In this document: positions 1 to 8,627 of the stretch, piece after piece
Layout: each line of letters opens with the position of its first letter
How positions within the stretch are numbered: the first letter of the stretch is position 1
NCBI GenBank assembly: GCA_009691765.1
Contig: SIAO01000001.1
Coordinates: 266,383 to 330,382, forward strand
Length of the DNA: 64,000 nt
Direction of reading: 5' to 3'
DNA from: Planctomycetota bacterium
GTDB lineage: Bacteria > Planctomycetota > GCA-002687715
Position numbers and translations under genes: made by a program
Notes under the pieces: generated by a model
The model's database searches: none
Told to the model about the DNA's origin: nothing
What the model saw: the letters and a program-made list of their open reading frames with translations, nothing else

Positions 1-621
1 GCACCGTTCGATTTGGCCATGGGCATCAGCGATGGCGCCCTCAACCAAGCACTGGGAACATTGACGTTGTCAGGTGCCTTCGAGAACATCCTCAACGCTG
101 TGGCTCTTGGCGCAGCCAACGCGGGCGCGATGGCTGCCCTTGTGCCCAGCGCAGGGTTCGAGAGCTTTGCGAGTAATGCAGCAATCAGTACGCGCACCCT
201 GCTAGGCTCTGCTCCGTTAATCGAATTCACTGCGGGCACCGTCACAACAGGCTCGCTGCATGTCCGGAATCTGCGCTTGCAGATCTTTGCGGACAGCGGC
301 GGTAAGCCAGCACTGGTGCTCGAGGCCTCCTTGGACATCCAAGCGGCGCTCAACATCAGCATCGATCCAGTGACGGGGGCCCTCACGTTTGGGGTTGGAA
401 CAATCAACGCCAACGTTGTCGAAAACCAATGCCTCGCTGGTTACAACGCGGCGGGCAGCGTCGCGGCTCTCAACGCCGTAGCTGCACTGATCGTGCAGCA
501 AATCGTGGCACCGCTGACCGGCATCACACTGCCTTCACTCGGCAGCACAGGTGGCGTGGTGGAAGTTTCCGTGCATCCCGGCAACTCACACCTCTTGGGC
601 ATCTACATCGATCTGCCCTGA
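1..621 (+). CDS. C-terminal part of an unrecognised protein (5' end outside window)
   Basis: The frame is open from the first base (reading A-P-F-D-L-A-M-G-I) to a TGA at 619-621, so this is probably the end of a longer gene rather than one starting at the TTG at 13 or the ATG at 19. About 206 residues are visible. They are rich in Ala, Leu, Gly and Ser, alternate small and hydrophobic residues, and suggest a beta-rich fold with amphipathic segments (for example VLEASLDIQAALNISI). There are few charges and one cysteine, and no catalytic motif. The alternating pattern resembles lipid-binding tubular (TULIP-like) or adhesin-type beta structures, but I cannot assign a family. It converges directly on the ABC permease gene; the two stop codons abut. 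Confidence 0.6.
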   Translation, partial: APFDLAMGISDGALNQALGTLTLSGAFENILNAVALGAANAGAMAALVPSAGFESFASNAAISTRTLLGSAPLIEFTAGTVTTGSLHVRNLRLQIFADSGGKPALVLEASLDIQAALNISIDPVTGALTFGVGTINANVVENQCLAGYNAAGSVAALNAVAALIVQQIVAPLTGITLPSLGSTGGVVEVSVHPGNSHLLGIYIDLP

Positions 622-1884
622 TCACTCGTGGCGCAGGGCCTCGATGGGATCCATCGCCGAGGCCCGCACTGCTGGGTACAAACCAGCTAACACGCCTACG
701 AATGCAGAGATGCCGAAGGCCAACACCACACTCATGGCCGTGACCATGGTGTGGCTGTCGGTGACGAATTGCTCGTGCAACGCAGCGGCTGAGATGCCGC
801 AAACGATGCCGATGATTCCGCCTGCGACTGACAGGATCAGTGTCTCCACAAGAAACTGCAGCGTTATGTCGCTACGCCGCGCACCCAACGCGCGCCGGAT
901 GCCGATCTCACGCGTGCGTTCTGTGACACTGGCCAACATGATGTTCATGATGCCGATGCCACCCACGAGCAGCGAAATGGCGGCAATGCTGCCGAAGAGC
1001 TGCTTGGCCTTGTTGGATTCGCGCTGCGCTTCTTCGAGCAGCGCGAGCGGAACATCGATTTCGTAATCTTCGTTTGTGTGAAAGCGCGCCAGCATGGTGC
1101 GGACGCCCTCCGAAATGGAAACCACATCCTTCGCATCTTTCACCTGCAAAATAATTTCGTGCAGCTCTACGCGTTCGATGTCCATCGATCCGGTGGCAGT
1201 CTTGACATTGCGTTCGCCAAAGCGCTCGCGCACGGTTGTCAGTGGAATGTAGGCGGCTCGATCACGCTTCAGGGATTCGCGCTCGTCGCTGGTGACTGTC
1301 GCTTCAAGCACACCGATGATTGCATAGACCTTTGACCCAATACGCACCGACGCACCCACCGGGTCCTTCCAAAGGAACAACGAGCGGGCGAGCGTGGCAC
1401 CCAATACAGCGACGGGAGTCGCGTCTGACATTTCCAGATCAGTGAACCAACGCCCATGCTGGAGGCTACCTCGCGATACATCGAGATACCAAGGCACCGT
1501 AGCCATCGTGACCGTGTCACTACGCGCATCACCGTTGTAGACGGCACTTGCCACATCGCGGACTGGCACCAAGACATCGACCTCTTTGAAAGTGTCGTGG
1601 ATACGGCGCGCATCTTCATACGTCAGGCCGTACACCACTTCGCGCGAACGAGTCGCCGAGGCCTTGGTGTCATCTTGCGGCTTGCGTGCGCGCAAAATGA
1701 TGTTGTTAGAGCCACGCGCCTTGATGCGCTCTTGAATCTCTGCGCCGCGCCCTTCAATGACCGCAAGCATGTAGATCACAGTGCCCACGCCAATAATGAT
1801 GCCCAAAGCCGTCAAAAGGCTGCGCAGCGGATGCAGTTTCAGACCTTCAGAGCCAATGCGTGCGATGCGCAGGAAACGAGTCAT
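622..1884 (-). CDS. ABC transporter permease, MacB/FtsX family
   Basis: A 420-residue inner-membrane permease with MacB architecture: one N-terminal membrane helix near residues 20-45 (HPLRSLLTALGIIIGVGTVI), a large extracytoplasmic MacB_PCD domain (about 50-280), and three C-terminal helices (about 295-410) carrying the family signature TERTREIGIRRALGARR. It should couple ATP hydrolysis to movement of substrates through the adaptor and outer-membrane channel encoded upstream. It is the last gene of a four-gene minus-strand operon, and its ATG overlaps the stop of the ATPase gene by 4 bp. Substrate unknown; candidates in such systems are antibiotics, peptides or lipids. Unlike E. coli MacB, the ATPase is a separate protein. 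Confidence 0.9.
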   Translation of the reverse strand: MTRFLRIARIGSEGLKLHPLRSLLTALGIIIGVGTVIYMLAVIEGRGAEIQERIKARGSNNIILRARKPQDDTKASATRSREVVYGLTYEDARRIHDTFKEVDVLVPVRDVASAVYNGDARSDTVTMATVPWYLDVSRGSLQHGRWFTDLEMSDATPVAVLGATLARSLFLWKDPVGASVRIGSKVYAIIGVLEATVTSDERESLKRDRAAYIPLTTVRERFGERNVKTATGSMDIERVELHEIILQVKDAKDVVSISEGVRTMLARFHTNEDYEIDVPLALLEEAQRESNKAKQLFGSIAAISLLVGGIGIMNIMLASVTERTREIGIRRALGARRSDITLQFLVETLILSVAGGIIGIVCGISAAALHEQFVTDSHTMVTAMSVVLAFGISAFVGVLAGLYPAVRASAMDPIEALRHE

Positions 1885-2573
1885 GAACGCACTCCGGTGT
1901 CGTGTTGCACACGCCCATCGCGCATGGTGACAACGCGCTGCGCTTTCGCGGCGATGTCATCTTCATGAGTCACCATCACGATAGTGCGGCCTTCAGCGTG
2001 AAGCTCAGCAAGCAAGGCCATGATCTCATTGCCGGTGCGCGAATCGAGATTCCCAGTGGGTTCATCGGCAAGAATGATGACGGGATTGTTGGCTAGGGAC
2101 CGTGCAATCGCGACGCGCTGCTGCTGCCCGCCACTGAGTTCCATCGGCCGATGGCTGCAACGATCCGTGAGTCCTACGCGCGCCGCGAGCTTGCGGCTCC
2201 GTGCTTCGGCTTCTGCCGGGTCGCAATCGCCGTAGACCAGCGGGAGCCCGATGTTTTGCACCACGTTGAGCGACTGGATGAGATTGAAGCTCTGAAAAAT
2301 GAACCCTAGGCGGGCAGAACGCAACGCTGAAAGCTCATCATCGTGCAACGACGCAACATCTTGGCCATCGAGCAAGTATTGGCCTTGGTCGGGGCGGTCG
2401 AGGCAACCAAGCAGATTGAGAAGCGTGGATTTGCCGGACCCCGAGGGCCCCATGACAGCCACAAACTCGCCCTTGCCGATGACGAGATCTACGCCATCGA
2501 GCGCGCGCACAACGGCGTCACCCATGCTGTACGCGCGCTGAACACCACGAAGTTCTAAGACGGGTTGAGACAA
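1881..2573 (-). CDS. ABC transporter ATP-binding protein, MacB/LolD type
   Basis: A 230-residue cytoplasmic ATPase. Visible motifs are Walker [10 protein letters not shown] (about residues 42-50), Q-loop FQSFNL, signature [15 protein letters not shown], Walker [13 protein letters not shown] and switch histidine VTHE. The [15 protein letters not shown] and DEPTGNLD forms are typical of the MacB/LolD/FtsE branch that powers FtsX-fold permeases. Length matches the family. It lies between the adaptor gene (2 bp gap) and the permease gene (4 bp overlap), so it should form the energy module of this efflux complex. Confidence 0.93.
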   Translation of the reverse strand: MSQPVLELRGVQRAYSMGDAVVRALDGVDLVIGKGEFVAVMGPSGSGKSTLLNLLGCLDRPDQGQYLLDGQDVASLHDDELSALRSARLGFIFQSFNLIQSLNVVQNIGLPLVYGDCDPAEAEARSRKLAARVGLTDRCSHRPMELSGGQQQRVAIARSLANNPVIILADEPTGNLDSRTGNEIMALLAELHAEGRTIVMVTHEDDIAAKAQRVVTMRDGRVQHDTGVRS

Positions 2574-2575
2574 AC

Positions 2576-4336
2576 TCAGTCCTTCTTCTCACCGCCACGA
2601 GCGCCCATGCCCTTGCGCATTTTTTCGCGCTCCTCTGGGGTCATGTTTTTCATGCGCTCTGCCATGGCCTTGCGTTGCTCATCGGTCATCTTGCCTGTGC
2701 GTGAGCCAGATCCGCTCGGCATGTTGCCGTCATCCATGGGCGCGCCCGGACTATTGCCGCTACCTGCAGCGCCCATACCGCTACCGCTATCACCAGCGGC
2801 GCCACTACCTGCCGCTGGAGTCGGCGCTATGCCCGTTGGCAGCACCTCAGGACTCGCGTTGGGATCATGTGCAGGTGGTTCGGGCGCACCAACTGGTTTC
2901 GCGAGGTAGACATTCTCGCCTTCCTTCAAGCCCTCTTTCACTTCAACGCTTGATTCGTTGTGCTCACCGACGACGACCTCACGCAGCGCGGCGGCACCGT
3001 CATTGCCCTTCACATAGACCCACGCCTTGCCACCAATCTCACGTACGGCTTGCAGCGGAATTTGAAGCGCGTCGACAATGACACTAACGCCAACGATCAC
3101 CTGCGCGTGCATCCCGGGCTTCATACCCTCAACATCGCCATCTACATTCAGAATGGTTTCATACACCTTCAAGTCTGGGTTCAACCACGAGGATTGACTG
3201 GAGGCCACAAGGGCAACTCGGCCCACTGTGGCGCTGAAGACTTTTCCGGAGATGGCATCCACTGTGACTGTGGCGCGCTGACCACGTTCAATTTTCTTGA
3301 CGGCCGATTCATGCACATCCACTTCCACGATCATGGAACCAAGATCCGGGATGCGCACGATCTCTTCCTGCTCGTGCACTTCTTTGCCTATGCCCATGGG
3401 TTCGCTGCCACCATTGCGTCCACGCTCTTGGCGACCATAGACAACGATGCCATCGCTCGGAGCGAGGATTGCGGCTTTCCCACGCTGCGCCTCAAGCTTG
3501 TCGCGAGCATCTTTCTCATAGGCATGAGCTTTGCGGCGCGCTCCCAACGCATCTTCAACTTGCTGCATCTCAGACGTCGCCTGCTGGCGGACACGCTCTA
3601 ACGCGATGGACTTCACCTCGAGATCGACCCCTAATCTCTTGAGTTGGTCAGGGGCTTCCCAGGTCTGAAACTGTTCGAGGCTCCGCGTTGCGATGTCCAC
3701 GGCCTCCTTGGACTGTTTCTGAGCCAACTCATCCGCTTCGAGCTCGGTCTGCGAGATGAACGATTTCTCTTTCAAGCGCTTCGAAGCAGCGGCCTGCTTA
3801 TCAGCACGCTTCTGCTTCTCCACCGCCACTGTCAGGTCGGACTGCAACTTGGCAAGTTCCAACGGGCGCTTGCCTTCCGTGTAGCCCTTCACTGCGTTGG
3901 CAGCCAATTCCACACCCGTGCGCGCAGCTGTCTCGAACTCTGCGTTCTTTTTTTTCTGAATCTCGACGTCTTGCTCGGCCTTCAAAAGCGCCGAACGGGC
4001 CTGCTCGAGTTGAATCTCTTGACGATTCAACTTGTCCTCGATGCCAGCAGAATCGAGCCGCCCAATGCGGTCGCCCTTCTTAACGGCCGTGCCTTCCGGC
4101 AACAGTTCGAGGATGGTTGCACGACCCTCAATCTCACTGCGCACGATGGAAGGATTGGCGCTCTGTAACTCGCCGCCCTCTTGCACTGTGATCTGGAGGG
4201 TCCCGCGAGTCACCTTCGCGGTGCCTGCAGCACTGACCACAGCGTCGTCCCCACAAGCAACGAGCGTGAGCAGCAGCCCAAGACCAACGAGTAGTTTACT
4301 CGGCACCCAGCAACGTACGCGAGAGTTCATAGTCAA
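2576..4336 (-). CDS. Efflux periplasmic adaptor lipoprotein, HlyD/MacA family
   Basis: A 586-residue adaptor that should bridge the inner-membrane permease and the TolC-like channel. The N-terminus is a lipoprotein signal with lipobox LVAC (Cys 28). A barrel-sandwich half (about 45-75, EGGELQSANPSIVRSEIEG), a long alpha-helical hairpin rich in Lys/Glu/Gln (about 85-280), the second lipoyl half and beta-barrel (about 285-420) and a membrane-proximal domain (to about 490) follow. The last 95 residues are unusual: a Gly/Ser/Pro/Ala linker, then a highly charged helix with two related segments, MTDEQRKAMAERMKNM and MTPEEREKMRKGM. Start at 4336 or the in-frame ATG at 4330. The gene overlaps the end of the TolC-like gene by about 41 bp. 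Confidence 0.88.
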   Translation of the reverse strand: MTMNSRVRCWVPSKLLVGLGLLLTLVACGDDAVVSAAGTAKVTRGTLQITVQEGGELQSANPSIVRSEIEGRATILELLPEGTAVKKGDRIGRLDSAGIEDKLNRQEIQLEQARSALLKAEQDVEIQKKKNAEFETAARTGVELAANAVKGYTEGKRPLELAKLQSDLTVAVEKQKRADKQAAASKRLKEKSFISQTELEADELAQKQSKEAVDIATRSLEQFQTWEAPDQLKRLGVDLEVKSIALERVRQQATSEMQQVEDALGARRKAHAYEKDARDKLEAQRGKAAILAPSDGIVVYGRQERGRNGGSEPMGIGKEVHEQEEIVRIPDLGSMIVEVDVHESAVKKIERGQRATVTVDAISGKVFSATVGRVALVASSQSSWLNPDLKVYETILNVDGDVEGMKPGMHAQVIVGVSVIVDALQIPLQAVREIGGKAWVYVKGNDGAAALREVVVGEHNESSVEVKEGLKEGENVYLAKPVGAPEPPAHDPNASPEVLPTGIAPTPAAGSGAAGDSGSGMGAAGSGNSPGAPMDDGNMPSGSGSRTGKMTDEQRKAMAERMKNMTPEEREKMRKGMGARGGEKKD

Positions 4337-5906
4337 GTCCTCCGGGAGCCATCACGAGAGCACCGGTGTCGCGAAACAGGCGAAGCCAAGCGATGTGATA
4401 CTCCACCGCAGCATTCACTAAGTCGTTTTGAGAGCGGATCAGCGCTTCCTGCGATTCCAAATAGTCGCGCGTGATTGCTCGCCCCTCTTCCAGCAATTCC
4501 AACGTGCTTGCAGCGCGGCGCTCCGCCAAGCTCACGGCCTGAACTGCGATGCCCCAACTGCTGCGAGTCGCGCTAAGCCCGCGTAACGAATCGCGCACTT
4601 CAGATTTAACAGCCTCAGCACTCGCTTCTTGCTGACGCAACGTTCGCGCCAAAGTGACGTCAGCGCCGCGAAGCGCCAACGATTCGCTGTGACGATCAAT
4701 GCCCAGATCAAGATTGAGGCCGCCAGTCCAGATGCCCGCTGCGCTGTCGTAGCGCAGTGGTCTGCCAGCTTCGGACGGCAGAGTCCAACCGAGATTCAGA
4801 TCCAAACCGGGTCGCAGCTGATCTTCGGAAAGCAACACGCGACGCGCACTATCTGTGACGGCATCAACGCTATTGCGGAGATCGAAGCGCTGACGCATGG
4901 CCGCCAACAGCGCAGCTCGCTCTTGCGGCACCCATGTGTCTTGCAGCAATGCGTCCAAGCCTTGGAGGTCTTCGGCGCGACCAACAAGGGCGACATCCAC
5001 AGGTACGCCGAGCAACGACTTCAAACCGTCAAGGCTGCGTTCCACACTCTGCTGTGCGAGCACCATACGGTTCTCAGCAGACAACACCTGCTGCCGCGCT
5101 TGGTCCACTTCAACGATGCTGATGCGACCCTCATCAAACAACGCAATGTTGCGGTCGCGGGCTTTCATCAAGCTCTGCACGTTGGCGTCCTCATTAGCGA
5201 GGCGCTGCTTGCTCGAAAGCATCAGCAAATAACTACTGAGCACATCAACGGCGAGGTCTTGCTTGAAGCGCTCGAATGTACGCCATGCGTAGAGCACATC
5301 GCGATCCGCTTGCGTCAGGTTCTCTCTCGCGAGATTGAGCTCGGAGTTGCGAAGCAGTGGCAACGCGATGGTCAGATTGAGCGTAGAAGAAAGATCGAGG
5401 CTGCCACCAGCAAGCCGCAAACCAGAGAGCGCGAAACTGGCTGCTGCTTCTGCGCCGTTTTCGAAAAGGCGAGTGATGCCGAAATCGCCGCCAAGGTCGA
5501 GGCTATCGCCAGTCTCAGCTGCAGTGCCGTTGGCATCCGCCAGCACGAAAGGAATGCCTTGAAAACGATGCGCCTGCGAGAGGTAGTCCAATGCGGCGAG
5601 CTGCAAGGCCTCTTTGGCGTTTTGCAACTCACGACTATTGCGCGCCGCGAGCGCCAACAAGCTCTTGAGCTCAAGCGTGACCGTCGCTCCAGGCAGCGCG
5701 AGGCCTGTGCTGCTGTCCACGAGGCTCGCGAACAAGCGATCGGCTGGCGTGTTCAATTCGACAGGCTGCGAACTCCCCCGCAACTCGAGTTCCTTGCGCG
5801 CAAGCGTCGCCAAGGTCTTCACATCAGAATACTCACGCGCATCAGCAGGACTGGTGCACGCGGGAATCAGGAGCAGCAATACGAGGACAAACGCGGCAAT
5901 CGGCAT
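4296..5906 (-). CDS. TolC-like outer-membrane efflux lipoprotein
   Basis: A 536-residue protein of the outer-membrane efflux protein family. I chose the ATG at 5906 because it begins a lipoprotein signal (MPIAAFVLVLLLLIPAC); the frame is open 72 bases further upstream, but that stretch looks non-secretory. The body shows the duplicated coiled-coil helices of TolC-type channels: long amphipathic helices rich in Ala, Arg, Leu and Gln, with repeat-like segments around TLELKSLLALAARNSRELQ and AIQVAVSLAERRAASTLEL-type regions. First gene of the operon; the adaptor, ATPase and permease follow. The trimeric channel would provide the exit duct. Confidence 0.85.
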   Translation of the reverse strand: MPIAAFVLVLLLLIPACTSPADAREYSDVKTLATLARKELELRGSSQPVELNTPADRLFASLVDSSTGLALPGATVTLELKSLLALAARNSRELQNAKEALQLAALDYLSQAHRFQGIPFVLADANGTAAETGDSLDLGGDFGITRLFENGAEAAASFALSGLRLAGGSLDLSSTLNLTIALPLLRNSELNLARENLTQADRDVLYAWRTFERFKQDLAVDVLSSYLLMLSSKQRLANEDANVQSLMKARDRNIALFDEGRISIVEVDQARQQVLSAENRMVLAQQSVERSLDGLKSLLGVPVDVALVGRAEDLQGLDALLQDTWVPQERAALLAAMRQRFDLRNSVDAVTDSARRVLLSEDQLRPGLDLNLGWTLPSEAGRPLRYDSAAGIWTGGLNLDLGIDRHSESLALRGADVTLARTLRQQEASAEAVKSEVRDSLRGLSATRSSWGIAVQAVSLAERRAASTLELLEEGRAITRDYLESQEALIRSQNDLVNAAVEYHIAWLRLFRDTGALVMAPGGLDYELSRTLLGAE

Positions 5907-6001
5907 GGTTGGGTGGAAGAATCGTACTAGGACCGACTGAAACTGCACGGCACACGAACCGCACGCACTGCACAACACGGAAACGCTCGATGCTATTCCG
6001 C

Positions 6002-7324
6002 TCAGACGCGTTCAAGCCCTACGACCGCTTCCACATGGCCCGTGCGCGGGAATTGATCGACGCCCTGTACGAAGTCGAGGCGGAATCCCCCCGCCAAGAG
6101 CGGCGGCAAATCGCGAAGGAGCGCTGTGGGGTCACAGGCGAGCAAGACAATGCGCGCCAAACCTGAGGCAGCAAGTGCGGCAGTCACTTCTTGCTGCAAT
6201 CCTTTGCGCGGTGGATCACAAACAGCCACGGCGCCGTCCGCAGTGGCCAACAAACGCGGCAAGGCATCTTCCACGCGTACAGCGTGAACCTGCAATCCGC
6301 CAAGGCCCGGCTCGCTACAACGAGTCTGCAAGCGTGCTGCCGCATCCGGATTCGATTCGACGGCATGAACCCGCTGAAAGCGACGCGCCAGCGGCAGCGA
6401 CATTGCACCAACGCCGGCATAGAGATCCAGCGCCATCGCACCATGACCAGCGGCCTCTAGCGCGCAAGCAAACATGGCTTCTGCTGCGACAGGATTCACC
6501 TGAAAGAAGTCCTTGGGCCCAATCGCATGACTCTCGCCCAAAAGCTCTTCACGGAGTTCATCGGCGCCGAGAGAAAACACCGGCGTGCCTCCCAAGAGTG
6601 CATTGCCTGTAGCGGACTGCTGCAAGACGTGGATGCCCGCGATGGTGGAGTCTGATGCTTGAACTGTCTGCGCAAGCGTGATCGCTTCTGCAGGGTCTTG
6701 CGCATCCGTCACCAAAACCACGAGGCTTACCCCTTCGGCTCGAGACTGGCGCACGATCGCGTAGCGCAGACCCTCACGCCCTTCGCCGGCATGCACCCGC
6801 AGACGCAGCCGCGCGGTGCAATCAGCAATGCCATCCAAGGTGAGTTGCAAACGCTGCGCGTGGACTGGGCAACCGCGATTGTCGGTGACTTGATGTGAAC
6901 CAGCCACATAAGAACCGAGCACGATTCTCCCGCCAACGAAGGCGAACACCTGCTTGGCGTAATGGCGATAGTGGAAAGGCGTCGTGGGCGCCAACATCGG
7001 ACGCAGACAAGCGGCGCTGTCCGCAGCAATGTGCTGCAACAACGCTTGGAGTTTTTGTTGCTTCCATTCCAGTTCGAAACCGCGCTGCGCCGCAAGCAGT
7101 GCGCAACCGGTGCAGTGAAACTCATGCGCGCAAGGATGCTGCACGCGCATCGGACTGCTTTCGATGAGGCGCGCGACTCTCCCCTGCACTGTGCCCCGCG
7201 TGCCGAAATCGGGATGAACCACGACGCGTTCACCGGGCAGCGCCTGCGACACGAGCACCGCTTTGCGTCCAGCATGCCCGCGGCCGCGGCCGTCTTCGTT
7301 CAGATCTTCGATAGTGAGTTCCAC
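6002..7324 (-). CDS. TrmA/RlmD-family RNA (uracil-C5)-methyltransferase
   Basis: A 440-residue SAM-dependent methyltransferase of the RlmD/RlmC/TrmA class, which makes 5-methyluridine in rRNA or tRNA. An N-terminal TRAM-like RNA-binding domain starts at residue 1 (ELTIEDLNEDGRGRG, about 1-55). Cysteines in HPCAHEFHCTGC (about 63-74) fit the [4Fe-4S] cluster of RlmD-type enzymes. The SAM-binding strand is LDLYAGVGAMSLPLA, followed by CDPPRKGL and the catalytic cysteine in LACDPTALLRD. The start is GTG at 7324; it fits because the TRAM domain begins immediately. Transcribed divergently from phosphofructokinase across only 53 bp that hold an inverted repeat. 23S rRNA is the likely target, but the exact site cannot be told. 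Confidence 0.9.
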   Translation of the reverse strand: MELTIEDLNEDGRGRGHAGRKAVLVSQALPGERVVVHPDFGTRGTVQGRVARLIESSPMRVQHPCAHEFHCTGCALLAAQRGFELEWKQQKLQALLQHIAADSAACLRPMLAPTTPFHYRHYAKQVFAFVGGRIVLGSYVAGSHQVTDNRGCPVHAQRLQLTLDGIADCTARLRLRVHAGEGREGLRYAIVRQSRAEGVSLVVLVTDAQDPAEAITLAQTVQASDSTIAGIHVLQQSATGNALLGGTPVFSLGADELREELLGESHAIGPKDFFQVNPVAAEAMFACALEAAGHGAMALDLYAGVGAMSLPLARRFQRVHAVESNPDAAARLQTRCSEPGLGGLQVHAVRVEDALPRLLATADGAVAVCDPPRKGLQQEVTAALAASGLARIVLLACDPTALLRDLPPLLAGGFRLDFVQGVDQFPRTGHVEAVVGLERV

Positions 7325-7347
7325 TGGCGAGCATAACCAGTGGTACT
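7317..7347. promoter_or_regulatory. Inverted repeat in the divergent promoter region
   Basis: Two 11-base arms, AGTTCCACTGG (7317-7327) and CCAGTGGTACT (7337-7347), are inverted with one mismatched pair around a 9-base spacer. The repeat covers the GTG start of the methyltransferase gene on one side and lies 30 bases upstream of the phosphofructokinase ATG on the other. It could be an operator for a dimeric repressor controlling both genes, or a hairpin in one of the leaders. No regulator gene is adjacent. Confidence 0.5.
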
Positions 7348-7377
7348 GCTACTGCGCAGGGGTGATACAACCCAGCC

Positions 7378-8472
7378 ATGAATGCCAAGCGCACTCTGGC
7401 TGTGATGACAGGCGGTGGAGACGCGCCAGGCTTGAATGCTGTGATCCGCACCATCGTGAAGCAGGGCGTCACGCAGCTCGGTTGGCGTGTGATCGGTCTC
7501 GAGGATTCGTTTGATGGGCTGCTGGAGACGCCGCTGCGCATCATCGACTTCGACCGCGACCAAGTGCGCGGCATTCTGACCATGGGCGGCACGATTCTCG
7601 GCACCACCAATCATGGCGATCCTTTTAGCTTCCGCGAAAGTGACGGCAGCGTGAGCGATCGCAGTGTCGAAGTTGCGGAACGTTTGAAGCTCCTCGGAGT
7701 GGAGGGCCTCATCGCCATCGGCGGCGATGGCAGCATGGGCATTTGCTCGCGACTCATGAAGGAGCGCGGCGTGCCTGTGATTGGCGTACCCAAGACCATC
7801 GACAACGACATTCCTGGCACCGAGATCACTTTCGGGTTTGACACCGCGGCAGCCTTCGCCACTGAAGCTGTGGACCGCCTCCATTCGACTGCTGAATCCC
7901 ACGAACGCGTCATGGTGCTCGAAGTCATGGGACGCGACGCCGGCCACCTCGCGCTAGCTTCCGGCCTTGGAGGTGGCGCTGATGTGATCCTCATTCCGGA
8001 AATCCCCTTTCGTTGGGACGCAGTGCTCGGCAAGTTGATGCGACGGCGCGCCTTCAAGCGCCACTTCAGCATCGTGGTCGTTGCCGAAGGGGCCAAGCCC
8101 GAAGGCGGCAGCGTGACGGAACACATGAACGCCGATGGGCGCAAATCGCACGGGGGGATTGGCTTCTTGGTGGCGGACGAAATTGCGCGTCGCACTGGCC
8201 TCGAAACGCGTTGCACGGTGCTCGGGCATTTGCAACGCGGAGGCACACCCACGCCGCGTGACCGCGTCCTCGCCAGCCGCATGGGACACCACGCCGTCGA
8301 ACTCGCTCGGCGCGGAGAATGGGGTCGCATGGTGGCGATGCGCGCCAACCGCATGGACTCCGTCGAGCTCAGTTGGCTGCTCACACAAACCGCGCGCCAA
8401 CTCAGCTTGGATGACGACGCCATTTCAACCGCAAGAGCGCTCGGCATCGTCTTTGGTGACGAAGCCCAATAG
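7378..8472 (+). CDS. pfkA: 6-phosphofructokinase (mixed-substrate group)
   Basis: A 364-residue phosphofructokinase that phosphorylates fructose 6-phosphate in glycolysis. Motifs: nucleotide loop TGGGDAPGLNAVIR (residues 11-24), IGGDGSMG (about 118-125), the catalytic strip PKTIDNDIPGTE, and MGRDAGHLALASG. The residue after the Asp of GGDGS is Gly, as in ATP enzymes, while the lysine in PKTIDND is typical of pyrophosphate enzymes; this combination is found in the mixed-substrate group, often ATP-dependent. Length fits that group. Single gene, divergent from the RNA methyltransferase. Confidence 0.93.
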   Translation: MNAKRTLAVMTGGGDAPGLNAVIRTIVKQGVTQLGWRVIGLEDSFDGLLETPLRIIDFDRDQVRGILTMGGTILGTTNHGDPFSFRESDGSVSDRSVEVAERLKLLGVEGLIAIGGDGSMGICSRLMKERGVPVIGVPKTIDNDIPGTEITFGFDTAAAFATEAVDRLHSTAESHERVMVLEVMGRDAGHLALASGLGGGADVILIPEIPFRWDAVLGKLMRRRAFKRHFSIVVVAEGAKPEGGSVTEHMNADGRKSHGGIGFLVADEIARRTGLETRCTVLGHLQRGGTPTPRDRVLASRMGHHAVELARRGEWGRMVAMRANRMDSVELSWLLTQTARQLSLDDDAISTARALGIVFGDEAQ

Positions 8473-8627
8473 GCGCAGCGCGACGCCGGAATGCGGCTGG
8501 ATACAGTCCCTCGGTTTCGCGGCCGAGCAGTGCTATCAAGCACAGGCCAGAGTAGCCCAGAGACACCGCTCCTACGCTGCAATAAGTGGCGCAAGTGCGA
8601 GCCAGAAAAATTACGAAAGACCTCAGC
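8473..8627 (+). promoter_or_regulatory. Leader region of ahcY with two adjacent hairpins
   Basis: This 155-base gap holds two small adjacent stems: ctcgg/ccgag (8510-8514 with 8523-8527) and gtgct/agcac (8530-8534 with 8539-8543, loop atca). Neither is followed by a T-run. They could be the end of the pfk transcript or structure in the ahcY leader. I compared the segment by eye with the SAH riboswitch consensus and could not match its core, so no riboswitch is called. Confidence 0.3.

Noticed and set aside
4629..5930. 433-codon plus-strand frame
   Set aside because: Antisense of the TolC-like gene, which fits the operon and has a lipoprotein signal.
8473..8627. SAH riboswitch before ahcY
   Set aside because: The conserved core could not be matched by eye; only two small hairpins are visible.
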